Origin: DATIYF01 sp035517775
Lineage (GTDB): Bacteria; Acidobacteriota; Terriglobia; Terriglobales; Acidobacteriaceae
DNA length: 13,821 nt
Reading direction: 5' to 3'
Assembly (NCBI GenBank): GCA_035517775.1
Contig: DATIYF010000073.1
Location: 1 to 13,821, forward strand
Shown in pieces: positions 7,916-13,741 of the stretch. A program made the position numbers and the translations under genes. Below the pieces are notes generated by a model. It had not been told where the DNA came from. It saw only the letters and a program-made list of their open reading frames with translations, and searched no databases. How positions within the stretch are numbered: position 1 is the stretch's first letter; the number at the start of each line of letters is the position of its first letter.

Positions 7916-7976
7916 CAAAAAGGCACACAAGGTGAAAGCTCTTGGGGGGTGGGAGCCTTCTCTTGTGTGCCCTTTT
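7916..7976 (-). terminator. long hairpin terminator after the 205-residue repeat protein gene
   Basis: On the minus strand AAAAGGGCACACAAG pairs with CTTGTGTGCCTTTTT (one G-U pair). After a small asymmetric internal loop, GAAGGCTC pairs with GAGCTTTC (one G-U) around a C-rich loop of about 11 bases. A five-T run follows the core GC stem, as in rho-independent terminators. It begins about 40 bases after the stop of the gene ending at 8017. The plus-strand copy also ends in CCCTTTT, so it may work in both directions. The remaining gap (7721-7915) shows nothing I can support as a gene. Confidence 0.75.
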
Positions 7977-8016
7977 GCTTCGGCCGACAAACCTTGTTCG
8001 CCTACGCGGTCACGGT

Positions 8017-8634
8017 CTAAGCGGTTACGTTCAACTGAGTTCCAGAGGGGCTGCCTGCAGAGGATGTGCTGCCGCTGGCGCCAAAGTTCAAAATGATCTG
8101 TGGCAGTGTGTTGCCCAGCTGGATGGCAATCCGCTCCGGGGGCGCCGTGCTGCCATTGCTCACGCTGAGATTGAGTTGCTCGCCGCTGCTTCCGTTGCTG
8201 AAGTCCAGGGTGATCTGCTCCGGTCCGGCCGTGGAGGCGTTGCCCAGATTGAGCACGACCTCCGGAATGGCCGGATTGGCGTTGCTTTGACCTGCGGCGT
8301 TGCCTTGAAAACGGCCGCCGCGCAATGCCTGCAGGTCCTGCTTGAATGCGGCGAAAGCCTGCTGTGCGCCGGCCAGATCGCCGTTCTGCAGGGCCTGGCC
8401 GATGGCATTGAAGTCCTGCGCCAGCTGCGAATTATTCTGACCCGCGCTCGAGCTGTTCGGGTTCTGGCTGGAGCTGATGAGTGAGGCCAGCGCGCTGAAG
8501 GCTTGCTGTGCGCCGGCGAGGTCTCCGGATTGCAGCGATTGTGCGAGCTGCTGGAAATCGGTTCGCCGCTGCTGAAACAGCGATTGGTTGCTGAGTTGCG
8601 CGAGGGAGGAACTGGCGATGCTTGCGACTGACAT
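8017..8634 (-). CDS. protein of unknown function with a duplicated helical motif
   Basis: I do not recognise a named family. The 205-residue product begins with a Ser/Ala/Gln-rich stretch and no clear signal peptide. Two copies of a 24-residue helical motif follow, at 26-49 and 74-97, each containing a G-D-L-A-G-A-Q-Q-A-F core preceded by a LxxALQxGD-like helix. The copies are joined by a Ser/Asn/Gln linker. The second half (about 122-205) changes character to alternating hydrophobic strands of the type VVLNLGN, ITLDFSNG, LNLSVSNG, IAIQLGN and IILNFG, which look like repeated beta strands. The protein is very poor in Cys and Trp. AAGGAG lies seven bases before the ATG, and a strong terminator follows, so it is a well-delimited single-gene transcript. 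A secreted or surface-structural role is possible but unproven. Confidence 0.75.
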   Translation of the reverse strand: MSVASIASSSLAQLSNQSLFQQRRTDFQQLAQSLQSGDLAGAQQAFSALASLISSSQNPNSSSAGQNNSQLAQDFNAIGQALQNGDLAGAQQAFAAFKQDLQALRGGRFQGNAAGQSNANPAIPEVVLNLGNASTAGPEQITLDFSNGSSGEQLNLSVSNGSTAPPERIAIQLGNTLPQIILNFGASGSTSSAGSPSGTQLNVTA

Positions 8635-8795
8635 GGGGGAGTCTCCTTACCACGAAGCCTTGTTCGATGTATTGAAGGTTGGAATCTGCGGCCCGCGCCG
8701 CGCGGCCGCCCATCCTCATTCAATGGGTTCTATCGGCAAAATTCTGGCGAGCTTTAGCACAAGCCCGGGGATTTTCATGACCACCGCGTTGGGCG

Positions 8796-9275
8796 GTGAA
8801 GTATGCTCTATTCATGAAGATCAGAACGGAAATAATGCGGCTTCTCCGGCGTGGCCAGGTTGGCCTGGTGCTGCTTGCAAGTCTCGGCTTGCTGGCGGGG
8901 GCGGCCGAGGCCCAGACGGCGAACCCGCAAGCGGCGAACCCTCACGCCATCCCCTCCATTGATGGCGGCATCGGTTCCTGCTCGGTGGTTTTCACCGTGA
9001 CCGACGGCAAAGGCGCACCGCTTTACAACGCCAAGGTCAGAGTGCACATCGCTTACGGCTTTCTGGGCGCACACAAGCTCGACCTCGAAGTGGGCACCAA
9101 CACTGACGGCAAAGCCCGCTTCGATGGGCTTCCCAGCCGGGTGAAACAGGCCTTGCACTTCCTCGGATCGAAGGGGGACCTTGAAGGCGGCGCGTTTTAC
9201 GACCCCAACCACGATTGCCAGGCCAAGCACGACATTGTGCTGTTGAAGCAGCCCAGCGGGGAGAATCAACCGTAA
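8796..9275 (+). CDS. small secreted protein with a transthyretin/carboxypeptidase-regulatory-like beta domain
   Basis: The product has a basic N-terminus (RLLRRG), a hydrophobic core (VGLVLLASLGLLAG) and an Ala-x-Ala type cleavage site near residues 37-39 (numbered from the first ATG), so it should be exported. After a short Ala/Asn/Pro-rich segment, residues about 62-115 (SCSVVFTVTDGKGAPL ... TNTDGKARFDGLP) have the pattern of carboxypeptidase-regulatory or transthyretin-like folds: a strand, a D-G-K-G-x-P-L turn, a variable strand pair, then T-D-x-G-x-x-x-F. Cys62 and Cys141 could form a disulfide after export. Three in-frame ATGs (8796, 8814, 8835) compete; the third has GGA a few bases upstream and yields the most standard signal peptide, so the true start is uncertain. 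It converges with the tRNA downstream and diverges from the repeat-protein gene. Function is unknown. Confidence 0.72.
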   Translation: MKYALFMKIRTEIMRLLRRGQVGLVLLASLGLLAGAAEAQTANPQAANPHAIPSIDGGIGSCSVVFTVTDGKGAPLYNAKVRVHIAYGFLGAHKLDLEVGTNTDGKARFDGLPSRVKQALHFLGSKGDLEGGAFYDPNHDCQAKHDIVLLKQPSGENQP

Positions 9276-9352
9276 ACGAAGGTTAGCCTCGCCCCCGGCA
9301 AAAAGCGGAACTCAATTTTTCTTAGCCGGCGCAGCCAAGCAGAAGGGGGATC

Positions 9353-9429
9353 TGGCGCGCCCGGAGAGATTCGAACTCCCGACCTATTGCTCCGGAGGCA
9401 ATCGCTCTATCCAGCTGAGCTACGGGCGC
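9353..9429 (-). tRNA. tRNA-Arg (anticodon CCG)
   Basis: Read on the minus strand, a 7-bp acceptor stem (GCGCCCG with CGGGCGC), a D arm (GCTC ... GAGC), an anticodon stem ATTGC/GCAAT with loop CTCCGGA, a five-base variable region and a T arm with loop TTCGAAT all fold normally. The anticodon is CCG and decodes the arginine codon CGG, fitting a GC-rich genome. The 3' CCA is encoded (9353-9355) after discriminator G. No integrase or duplicated tRNA end is seen beside it. Confidence 0.96.
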
Positions 9430-9535
9430 GCTTCGTAACCCAGTGTACATCGCGACTCCGGGGCCATCAACGCGAACGGTGGGGGCTGAGAACTGAGAAC
9501 TATCCAGTGGAAACCGAATTTCTTTATTCAGGAGC

Positions 9536-9556
9536 GGCGTGCCGGCTCGGCACGCC
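9536..9556. repeat. perfect GC-rich hairpin between tRNA-Arg and the RRM gene
   Basis: GGCGTGCCG (9536-9544) and CGGCACGCC (9548-9556) form a perfect 9-bp stem with a 3-base loop. It lies about 60 bases after the RRM gene stop on the minus strand. No T run follows on either strand, so it could be a terminator without a U-tract, or a copy of a dispersed palindromic repeat. A tandem TGAGAAC pair lies nearby at 9487-9500. The rest of 9430-9615 contains nothing else I can name. Confidence 0.5.
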
Positions 9557-9615
9557 CCACATGCGGATCAAGCACACCGGTGCAGATCAATCGTTGGCAC
9601 CACCAGGGAAATGCC

Positions 9616-9924
9616 TTACCAGCGCTGCCCACGCCCGCCGCGGTCGCGCCCGCCCCGATCACCCCGGTCTCCCCGGTCATTCTTGGGCCGGGCTTCATTC
9701 ACATTGAGCGTGCGCCCGCCCAACTGCGAGCCGTTGAGCGCGGCAATGGCCTTTTCTCCATCCTCGGCGTTGGTCATTTCCACGAAGCCGAAGCCGCGCG
9801 AGCGCCCGGTGTCGCGGTCGGTCATGATGCTGACCCGGTCCACCTGCCCGTAGGCCTCGAAGAGCTGCCGCAACTCGTCCTCAGAGGTGTTGAAGCTCAG
9901 GTTACCCACAAAAATGTTTTTCAA
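9616..9924 (-). CDS. RRM-type RNA-binding protein with Gly/Arg-rich tail
   Basis: The product has 102 residues. Residues 1-78 are one RNA-recognition motif: RNP2 is IFVGNL at 4-9 and RNP1 is RGFGFVEM at 43-50, with the aromatic residues Phe5, Phe45 and Phe47 that normally stack on RNA bases. Residues about 79-102 are a disordered basic tail built from RGDRGDRGGRDRGG units. This is the plan of bacterial and cyanobacterial Rbp proteins, which bind single-stranded RNA and are often cold-responsive; the role here is inferred only. The start is TTG at 9922-9924: no ATG lies upstream in frame and the conserved K-N-I-F-V-G follows at once. The ribosome-binding sequence is weak (GGGG about eight bases away). 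A TATACT box on the minus strand at 10033-10038 would give a leader of about 100 bases. Confidence 0.92.
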   Translation of the reverse strand: MKNIFVGNLSFNTSEDELRQLFEAYGQVDRVSIMTDRDTGRSRGFGFVEMTNAEDGEKAIAALNGSQLGGRTLNVNEARPKNDRGDRGDRGGRDRGGRGQRW

Positions 9925-10032
9925 GAGAATGCCCCGGTGTGAGCTATTTGAGTGTAGCGAGTTCGGCGGACAAGCAGAGGCTTTAGCAGCTTGCTCAAAA
10001 GCCGGAGCTGGCGGACAGTCAAATGCGCGCGC

Positions 10033-10038
10033 AGTATA
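10033..10038 (-). promoter_or_regulatory. possible -10 box for the RRM gene
   Basis: On the minus strand this reads TATACT, in an AT-rich patch inside GC-rich DNA and about 110 bases before the RRM gene start. No good -35 hexamer is found 16-18 bases upstream. A small imperfect stem (GGCTTT/AAAGCC, 9979-10002) lies in the resulting leader. The 9925-10104 gap holds no gene. Confidence 0.22.
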
Positions 10039-10104
10039 GCAGATTTATATCGGAAGGGAAGGGCTTCTTACTTAGCGCGGGATACTGCGCCGCCAACGGA
10101 ATCC

Positions 10105-10329
10105 TCACACCTCATCCACCTTCCAGTAGCCTTCGCGGTGATATCCCACCTGCAGCAGCCGGTTTTTGGGATCGTGCCGCTTGCCGCAGTTGGGGCAGAT
10201 CAGGTAGCGGCCCCAGGCCGTTCCCTTGCGGTCGTAATCTTCAGAGACGGCGAAGGTCGTCCCGCAACTGCAAGGAACCAGATACATCCGCAGGCCCCGC
10301 GAAACAGGCTTGGGCGCATTTCTAGACAT
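10105..10329 (-). CDS. small zinc-ribbon protein of unknown function
   Basis: A 74-residue protein with two metal-ligand knuckles, CSCG (Cys20 and Cys22) and CPNCG (Cys45 and Cys48), separated by a 22-residue loop, as in a zinc ribbon. The tail HDPKNRLLQVGYHREGYWKVDEV region is basic and aromatic. There is no signal peptide or membrane segment, so it is probably cytoplasmic. The frame is open upstream for another 83 codons, but that part overlaps the divergent gene; ATG at 10327-10329, with AGGGG nine bases upstream, is the sensible start. It is divergent from the gamma-glutamylcyclotransferase-like gene, with 51 bases between them. Function is not known; a zinc-bound nucleic-acid or protein contact is only a guess. 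Confidence 0.68.
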   Translation of the reverse strand: MSRNAPKPVSRGLRMYLVPCSCGTTFAVSEDYDRKGTAWGRYLICPNCGKRHDPKNRLLQVGYHREGYWKVDEV

Positions 10330-10350
10330 AACAATTGGCCCCTGACCGGG

Positions 10351-10360
10351 AGTATACAAT
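10351..10360. promoter_or_regulatory. overlapping divergent -10 candidates
   Basis: The ten bases AGTATACAAT contain TACAAT on the plus strand, facing the cyclotransferase-like gene, and TATACT on the minus strand, facing the zinc-ribbon gene. The spacing puts both transcript starts about 14 bases from their start codons. -35 matches are poor on both sides, so this remains a candidate. Confidence 0.35.
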
Positions 10361-10380
10361 CGAAGCCCCGCTGCAGCGAT

Positions 10381-10824
10381 ATGACCGCGATCACACCAGA
10401 ATTTCTGTTCGTCTATGGAAGCCTGTTGCCGGGCCTGGCGCCGCCGGTCATCGCCCCAGTCATGGCGCGTTTGCGCAGCGTGGGCCGAGGCCTGGTGCGA
10501 GGCCATCTGTTCGACCTCGGCCGCTATCCCGGCCTGGTTCTCGCCGAGCGCGGGCCCCGGGTTCATGGTCACGTGCATGCCTTGCCCCCGGATCCCGAAA
10601 TCCTACGAAAGCTGGACCGCTACGAAGGATTTTTTCCTGAAAATCGCGCGAGAAGTGAATTCATTCGGAGAAGTTGGCCGGTGACAATGCCGGGGAGCGG
10701 TGTTCTCACCTGCTGGATTTATGAATACGGTTGGCGCATAGGGCAAGCCAGAATCATCGCGGGCGGCGACTACTTGCGCCTGGCTCGCCAGCGCCGGAGC
10801 TTGCAAGCTGGCAGGAGGAGTTGA
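10381..10824 (+). CDS. gamma-glutamylcyclotransferase-like (AIG2/GGCT fold) protein
   Basis: The 147-residue product opens with FLFVYGSLLPG (residues 8-18), whose VYGSL is the glycine loop that holds the gamma-glutamyl group in this fold. Residues 79-84 read DRYEGF, with Glu82 at the position of the catalytic acid/base. The family cyclises gamma-glutamyl amines or peptides to 5-oxoproline; the actual substrate here is open. The fold is usually 110-150 residues, so it looks complete. The start is ATG at 10381; there is no ribosome-binding sequence, but a -10-like TACAAT lies 21 bases before it, so a very short leader is possible. An extended upstream frame is ignored because it would run through the zinc-ribbon gene. 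It ends 31 bases before the arsR start, so it could share sequence with the arsR promoter region but is probably not part of the arsenic operon. Confidence 0.82.
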   Translation: MTAITPEFLFVYGSLLPGLAPPVIAPVMARLRSVGRGLVRGHLFDLGRYPGLVLAERGPRVHGHVHALPPDPEILRKLDRYEGFFPENRARSEFIRRSWPVTMPGSGVLTCWIYEYGWRIGQARIIAGGDYLRLARQRRSLQAGRRS

Positions 10825-10832
10825 TTTCTGAC

Positions 10833-10858
10833 CATATTTCTGCAAATATAGAAATATG
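10833..10858 (+). promoter_or_regulatory. probable ArsR operator (palindrome) at the arsenic operon promoter
   Basis: CATATTTCT (10833-10841) and AGAAATATG (10850-10858) form a perfect 9-bp inverted repeat with an 8-base AT-rich centre, just before arsR. This fits the AT-rich dyads bound by ArsR/SmtB repressors. A -35-like TTGATT lies at 10821-10826, and -10 candidates TATAGA (10847-10852) and TATGAT (10855-10860) fall inside or at the edge of the dyad. Its last three bases are the first in-frame ATG of arsR. Confidence 0.75.
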
Positions 10859-11209
10859 ATCCCGGTTCAAAGCAGGAAGGCAGAGCAGGTGGCCCGCTAC
10901 GCCGACATGTTTTCTGCCATGGGCACCGAGGCAAGGCTTCGGATTGTGCAGCTCTTGCTTACCGCGCACCCCGAGGGCCTAGTCGTCGGCGAAATCCAGC
11001 AAGAGCTGGATATCCCCAACTCCACACTCTCCCATCATTTGGACAAGCTGAAGAACGAAGGGCTGGTCCAGGTGCAGCGCGAAAGTACCTTCCTGCGCTA
11101 CACGGCCGATACGGAGGCGCTTCAGGAATTGCTGCAATTCTTGTATGCAGAGTGCTGCACTCGAAACAAAGCGCTCAAGCCGCAAGACATCGTGCAGCTC
11201 TGCAAATAG
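10856..11209 (+). CDS. arsR: ArsR-family arsenite-responsive repressor
   Basis: It represses the operon until As(III) binds. The product (117 residues from ATG 10856) has the helix-turn-helix as IPNSTLSHHLDKLKNEGLV at 53-71 and a winged region after it. The arsenic site is probably C-terminal: Cys100-Cys101 in AECCTRN plus Cys116, the arrangement of the C-terminal-site ArsR type known from Acidithiobacillus rather than the E. coli CxC in the recognition helix. The start is uncertain. ATG at 10856 lies in the operator palindrome with no ribosome-binding sequence and would need a nearly leaderless transcript. GTG at 10889 has AGGAAGG eight bases upstream and would give 106 residues. The gene is followed eight bases later by arsM, whose ribosome-binding site overlaps the arsR stop region. 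Confidence 0.92.
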   Translation: MIPVQSRKAEQVARYADMFSAMGTEARLRIVQLLLTAHPEGLVVGEIQQELDIPNSTLSHHLDKLKNEGLVQVQRESTFLRYTADTEALQELLQFLYAECCTRNKALKPQDIVQLCK

Positions 11210-11217
11210 GAGACTCC

Positions 11218-12072
11218 ATGAGCACCACGGATATCAAAGAAGTTGTCAAAGAGAAATACGGTCAGGCTGCCCTGCGCATAAAAACGGGAGGGAGCAGTTG
11301 TTGCGGAGCTGCCCCCGCAAGCGGACTTTCCTGCGATCCGATTACGTCCAACCTGTATGACGCTTCGCAAGGTAAAGAGGTTCCCGAAGAGGCGATGCTG
11401 GCGTCCCTCGGATGCGGGAATCCGACTGCGCTCGCCGAGTTGAAGCCCGGAGAAGTCGTACTGGATCTTGGTTCAGGCGGCGGTATTGATGTTCTGCTCT
11501 CGGCTCGGCGCGTTGGGCCGACCGGCAAGGTCTACGGCCTCGACATGACCGGCGAGATGCTTGCTCTTGCAAATGAGAACAAGCGCAAAGCCGGAGCCGA
11601 CAACGTGGAGTTCCTGAAGGGCGAGATCGAGAACGTACCACTGCCCGACAATGCGGTGGACGTGATCATTTCGAATTGCGTCATCAATCTGTCAGCAGAC
11701 AAAGACAGCGTACTGCGCGAAGCATTCCGAGTCCTAAAACCAGGGGGCCGACTCGCCGTTTCGGATGTGGTCACGCGCGGCGTCATTCCCAACGAAATCC
11801 GGCAGAAAGTTCTGCTTTGGGTGGGTTGCATTGCAGGAGCTCTGGACGAGACTGATTACCGCTCGAAACTGAAAGCAGTTGGCTTTGAGCAGGTCGAGGT
11901 CGAGCCCACCCGAGTCTATAAAGTCAACGACGCACGGGAGTTTCTCTCGTCTGCGGGAATCGACGTAGACGAGATCGCCGCCCAGGTGCACGAAAAGTTC
12001 ATGAGTGCATTTGTACGCGCCGTCAAGCCGGTGAATTCGACACCGTGTTGTGGGCCAACTTGCTGCAACTAG
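11218..12072 (+). CDS. arsM: arsenite S-adenosylmethionine methyltransferase
   Basis: It methylates As(III) with S-adenosylmethionine to methylated and ultimately volatile arsenicals. In the 284-residue product the SAM-binding motif is VLDLGSGGGID (81-91), followed by the acidic second strand GLDMT. The three conserved cysteines that bind As(III) are present as Cys66 (SLGCGNP), Cys154 (SNCVINL) and Cys204 (WVGCIAGAL). Extra cysteines are an N-terminal pair at 28-29, Cys39, and a C-terminal CCGPTCC tail at 277-283, a feature seen in several bacterial ArsM. The frame is open 22 codons further upstream, inside arsR, but ATG at 11218 is the start: AGGAG lies a few bases upstream and homology begins there. 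It is the second gene of the operon, between arsR and the reductase (17 bases to arsC). Confidence 0.95.
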   Translation: MSTTDIKEVVKEKYGQAALRIKTGGSSCCGAAPASGLSCDPITSNLYDASQGKEVPEEAMLASLGCGNPTALAELKPGEVVLDLGSGGGIDVLLSARRVGPTGKVYGLDMTGEMLALANENKRKAGADNVEFLKGEIENVPLPDNAVDVIISNCVINLSADKDSVLREAFRVLKPGGRLAVSDVVTRGVIPNEIRQKVLLWVGCIAGALDETDYRSKLKAVGFEQVEVEPTRVYKVNDAREFLSSAGIDVDEIAAQVHEKFMSAFVRAVKPVNSTPCCGPTCCN

Positions 12073-12089
12073 CACCGGAGAATCTCACC

Positions 12090-12605
12090 ATGAAGGGACA
12101 CTACAACGTTCTGTTTCTGTGCACGGGCAATTCGGCGCGGTCTGTCATGGCCGAAGCCATTCTGAACTTCAAAGGAAGGCCGAACTTCACTGCCTACAGT
12201 GCTGGAAGTCACCCCTCCGGGTCCGTCAGGCCGGAGGCGCTGCGCCAGCTCGAAGCGGCTCATATATCGACCAAAGGGTTGCGCAGCAAAGCCTGGGATG
12301 AATTTTCTCTCCCTGATTCGCCCAAACTCGATTTTGTGTTCACCGTCTGCGACAACGCCGCCAAAGAAGTCTGTCCCGTTTGGCCAGGCCAACCGATGAC
12401 CGCACACTGGGGAGTTCCCGACCCGGCAGCCGTCCTTGGCAGTGCCACGGAGATCGACAAAGCCTTCCGCGATGCCTTCTTCATCCTGGACCGCAGGATC
12501 AGCCTGTTTCTTTGCCTCCCAATCAAAGCGCTCGACAGCCTGTCGCTTAAGAAGGAACTGGACAACATCGGTCGAAGCATGACGCCGGTGGCGCATGAGG
12601 GTTGA
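12090..12605 (+). CDS. arsC: arsenate reductase, low-molecular-weight phosphatase type
   Basis: It reduces As(V) to As(III), which Acr3 and ArsM can then handle. The 171-residue product has the phosphatase loop CTGNSAR (Cys11 to Arg17) near the N-terminus, and HWGVPDPA (106-113), whose Asp111 is the conserved acid of this fold. Cys87 and Cys95 (VCDNAAKEVC) are candidates for the relay cysteines of the thioredoxin-coupled enzymes, giving the usual cascade Cys11, Cys87, Cys95. The spacing of eight is one longer than the 82/89 pair of the S. aureus pI258 enzyme. Length exceeds the 131 residues of that enzyme because of a longer C-terminus. ATG at 12090 has GGAG nine bases upstream. It sits between arsM and acr3. 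Confidence 0.93.
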   Translation: MKGHYNVLFLCTGNSARSVMAEAILNFKGRPNFTAYSAGSHPSGSVRPEALRQLEAAHISTKGLRSKAWDEFSLPDSPKLDFVFTVCDNAAKEVCPVWPGQPMTAHWGVPDPAAVLGSATEIDKAFRDAFFILDRRISLFLCLPIKALDSLSLKKELDNIGRSMTPVAHEG

Positions 12606-12655
12606 AGGCAAACGAGTCGGATTGCGTCACCGTTTCACAATCAAAGGAATAAGAA

Positions 12656-13741
12656 ATGAAAACAAGCAGCCGTCTGAGTTTTCTGGATCGCTACCTGACT
12701 GCATGGATCTTTTCCGCCATGGTGTTTGGCGTCGCACTTGGCTGGCTTGTTCCCGGAGTCGTGCCGTTTCTGAATCGCTTCAGCATCGGCACGACATCGA
12801 TCCCGATTGCCGTCGGACTGATTGTCATGATGTATCCGCCTTTTACGAAAGTACGCTACGAGGAACTACACGAGGTCTTTCGCAACCGGAAGATACTTGG
12901 TCTGTCCCTTATACAGAACTGGGTGGTCGGACCGATCTTGATGTTCGTGCTGGCGGTTGTCTTCCTGCGTGGATACCCGGAATACATGGCTGGGCTGATC
13001 ATGATCGGCCTGGCCCGCTGCATCGCCATGGTTATCGTGTGGAACGAACTGGCGAAGGGCGATACAGAGTATGCCGCCGGTCTGGTGGCCTTTAATTCCT
13101 TGTTCCAGGTTTTCTTCTACTCCGTTTATGCATGGGTTTTCATCACCGTGCTTCCGGCCAGGCTAGGACTGCACAGCGCCGTGGTTGACGTCTCAATCGC
13201 ACAGATCGCGGAAAGCGTCTTCATTTACCTGGGCATTCCGTTCCTCGCCGGCTCTATCACTCGGGCAGCGCTCCTTCGTGCCAAGGGAAGGGACTGGTAC
13301 GATCACAACTTCGTTCCGCGCCTGAGTCCGCTGACCTTGCTGGCATTGCTCTTCACGATTGTGGTCATGTTCTCCCTGAAGGGTGAATACATCGTCCGCC
13401 TTCCGCTGGACGTGGTGAGGATTGCAGTACCGTTGTTGCTCTATTTCGTTGCGATGTTTTTAGTTTCGTTCTACATGGGCCGAAAGTTGGGAGCTGACTA
13501 TTCCAAGACCACGACGCTTTCTTTTACCGCAGCCTCCAACAATTTCGAACTCGCCATTGCGGTCGCAGTCTCGGTCTTCGGCATCAATTCCGGAGCGGCG
13601 TTTGCGGCAGTCATCGGGCCGCTCGTCGAGGTGCCGGTCATGATTGCGCTGGTGAACGTGGCGTTTTACTTCCAGCGGCGCTATTTCGCTGACCAACAAT
13701 CCTCGTCCGACTTGGCGACGACGAGAATAGCGGCACGGTGA
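12656..13741 (+). CDS. acr3: Acr3-family arsenite efflux permease
   Basis: It exports As(III) across the inner membrane, driven by the proton gradient. The 361-residue product has about ten hydrophobic segments, the usual number and length for Acr3. The diagnostic block GLARCIAMVIVWNELAKGD (118-136) holds the conserved Cys122 of the fourth segment, and SFTAASNNFELAIAVAV (289-305) holds the conserved Glu298. The segment IPIAVGLIVMMYPPFTKV (49-66) is the second signature. The ATG is preceded by AAGGAA six bases upstream. It follows arsC by 50 bases and is the last gene of the operon, with no arsA or arsB in the window. By eye the ars genes look less GC-rich than the flanking sugar-phosphate genes, which may point to transfer (inference). 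Downstream (13742-13821) I see no supported gene. Confidence 0.96.
   Translation: MKTSSRLSFLDRYLTAWIFSAMVFGVALGWLVPGVVPFLNRFSIGTTSIPIAVGLIVMMYPPFTKVRYEELHEVFRNRKILGLSLIQNWVVGPILMFVLAVVFLRGYPEYMAGLIMIGLARCIAMVIVWNELAKGDTEYAAGLVAFNSLFQVFFYSVYAWVFITVLPARLGLHSAVVDVSIAQIAESVFIYLGIPFLAGSITRAALLRAKGRDWYDHNFVPRLSPLTLLALLFTIVVMFSLKGEYIVRLPLDVVRIAVPLLLYFVAMFLVSFYMGRKLGADYSKTTTLSFTAASNNFELAIAVAVSVFGINSGAAFAAVIGPLVEVPVMIALVNVAFYFQRRYFADQQSSSDLATTRIAAR

Noticed and set aside
7733..7990. 85-codon minus-strand frame between the PilZ and repeat-protein genes
   Set aside because: It runs through the long terminator hairpin and shows no domain.
8692..8713. Near-palindromic GC stretch (GCGGCC/GGCCGC) before the secreted protein gene
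   Set aside because: Low-complexity GC sequence with an imperfect match; no T run or promoter context to give it a role.
9991..10380. Upstream extension of the cyclotransferase-like frame
   Set aside because: It would overlap the zinc-ribbon gene on the other strand, and the VYGSL motif sits just after the ATG at 10381 as expected for the family.
10330..10578. Extended N-terminus of the zinc-ribbon frame
   Set aside because: It overlaps the divergent gene and the intergenic promoter candidates; the ATG at 10329 has its own ribosome-binding site.
9353..10832. tRNA-Arg as attachment site of an arsenic island
   Set aside because: No integrase, no repeated tRNA 3' end, and ordinary genes lie between the tRNA and the ars operon.
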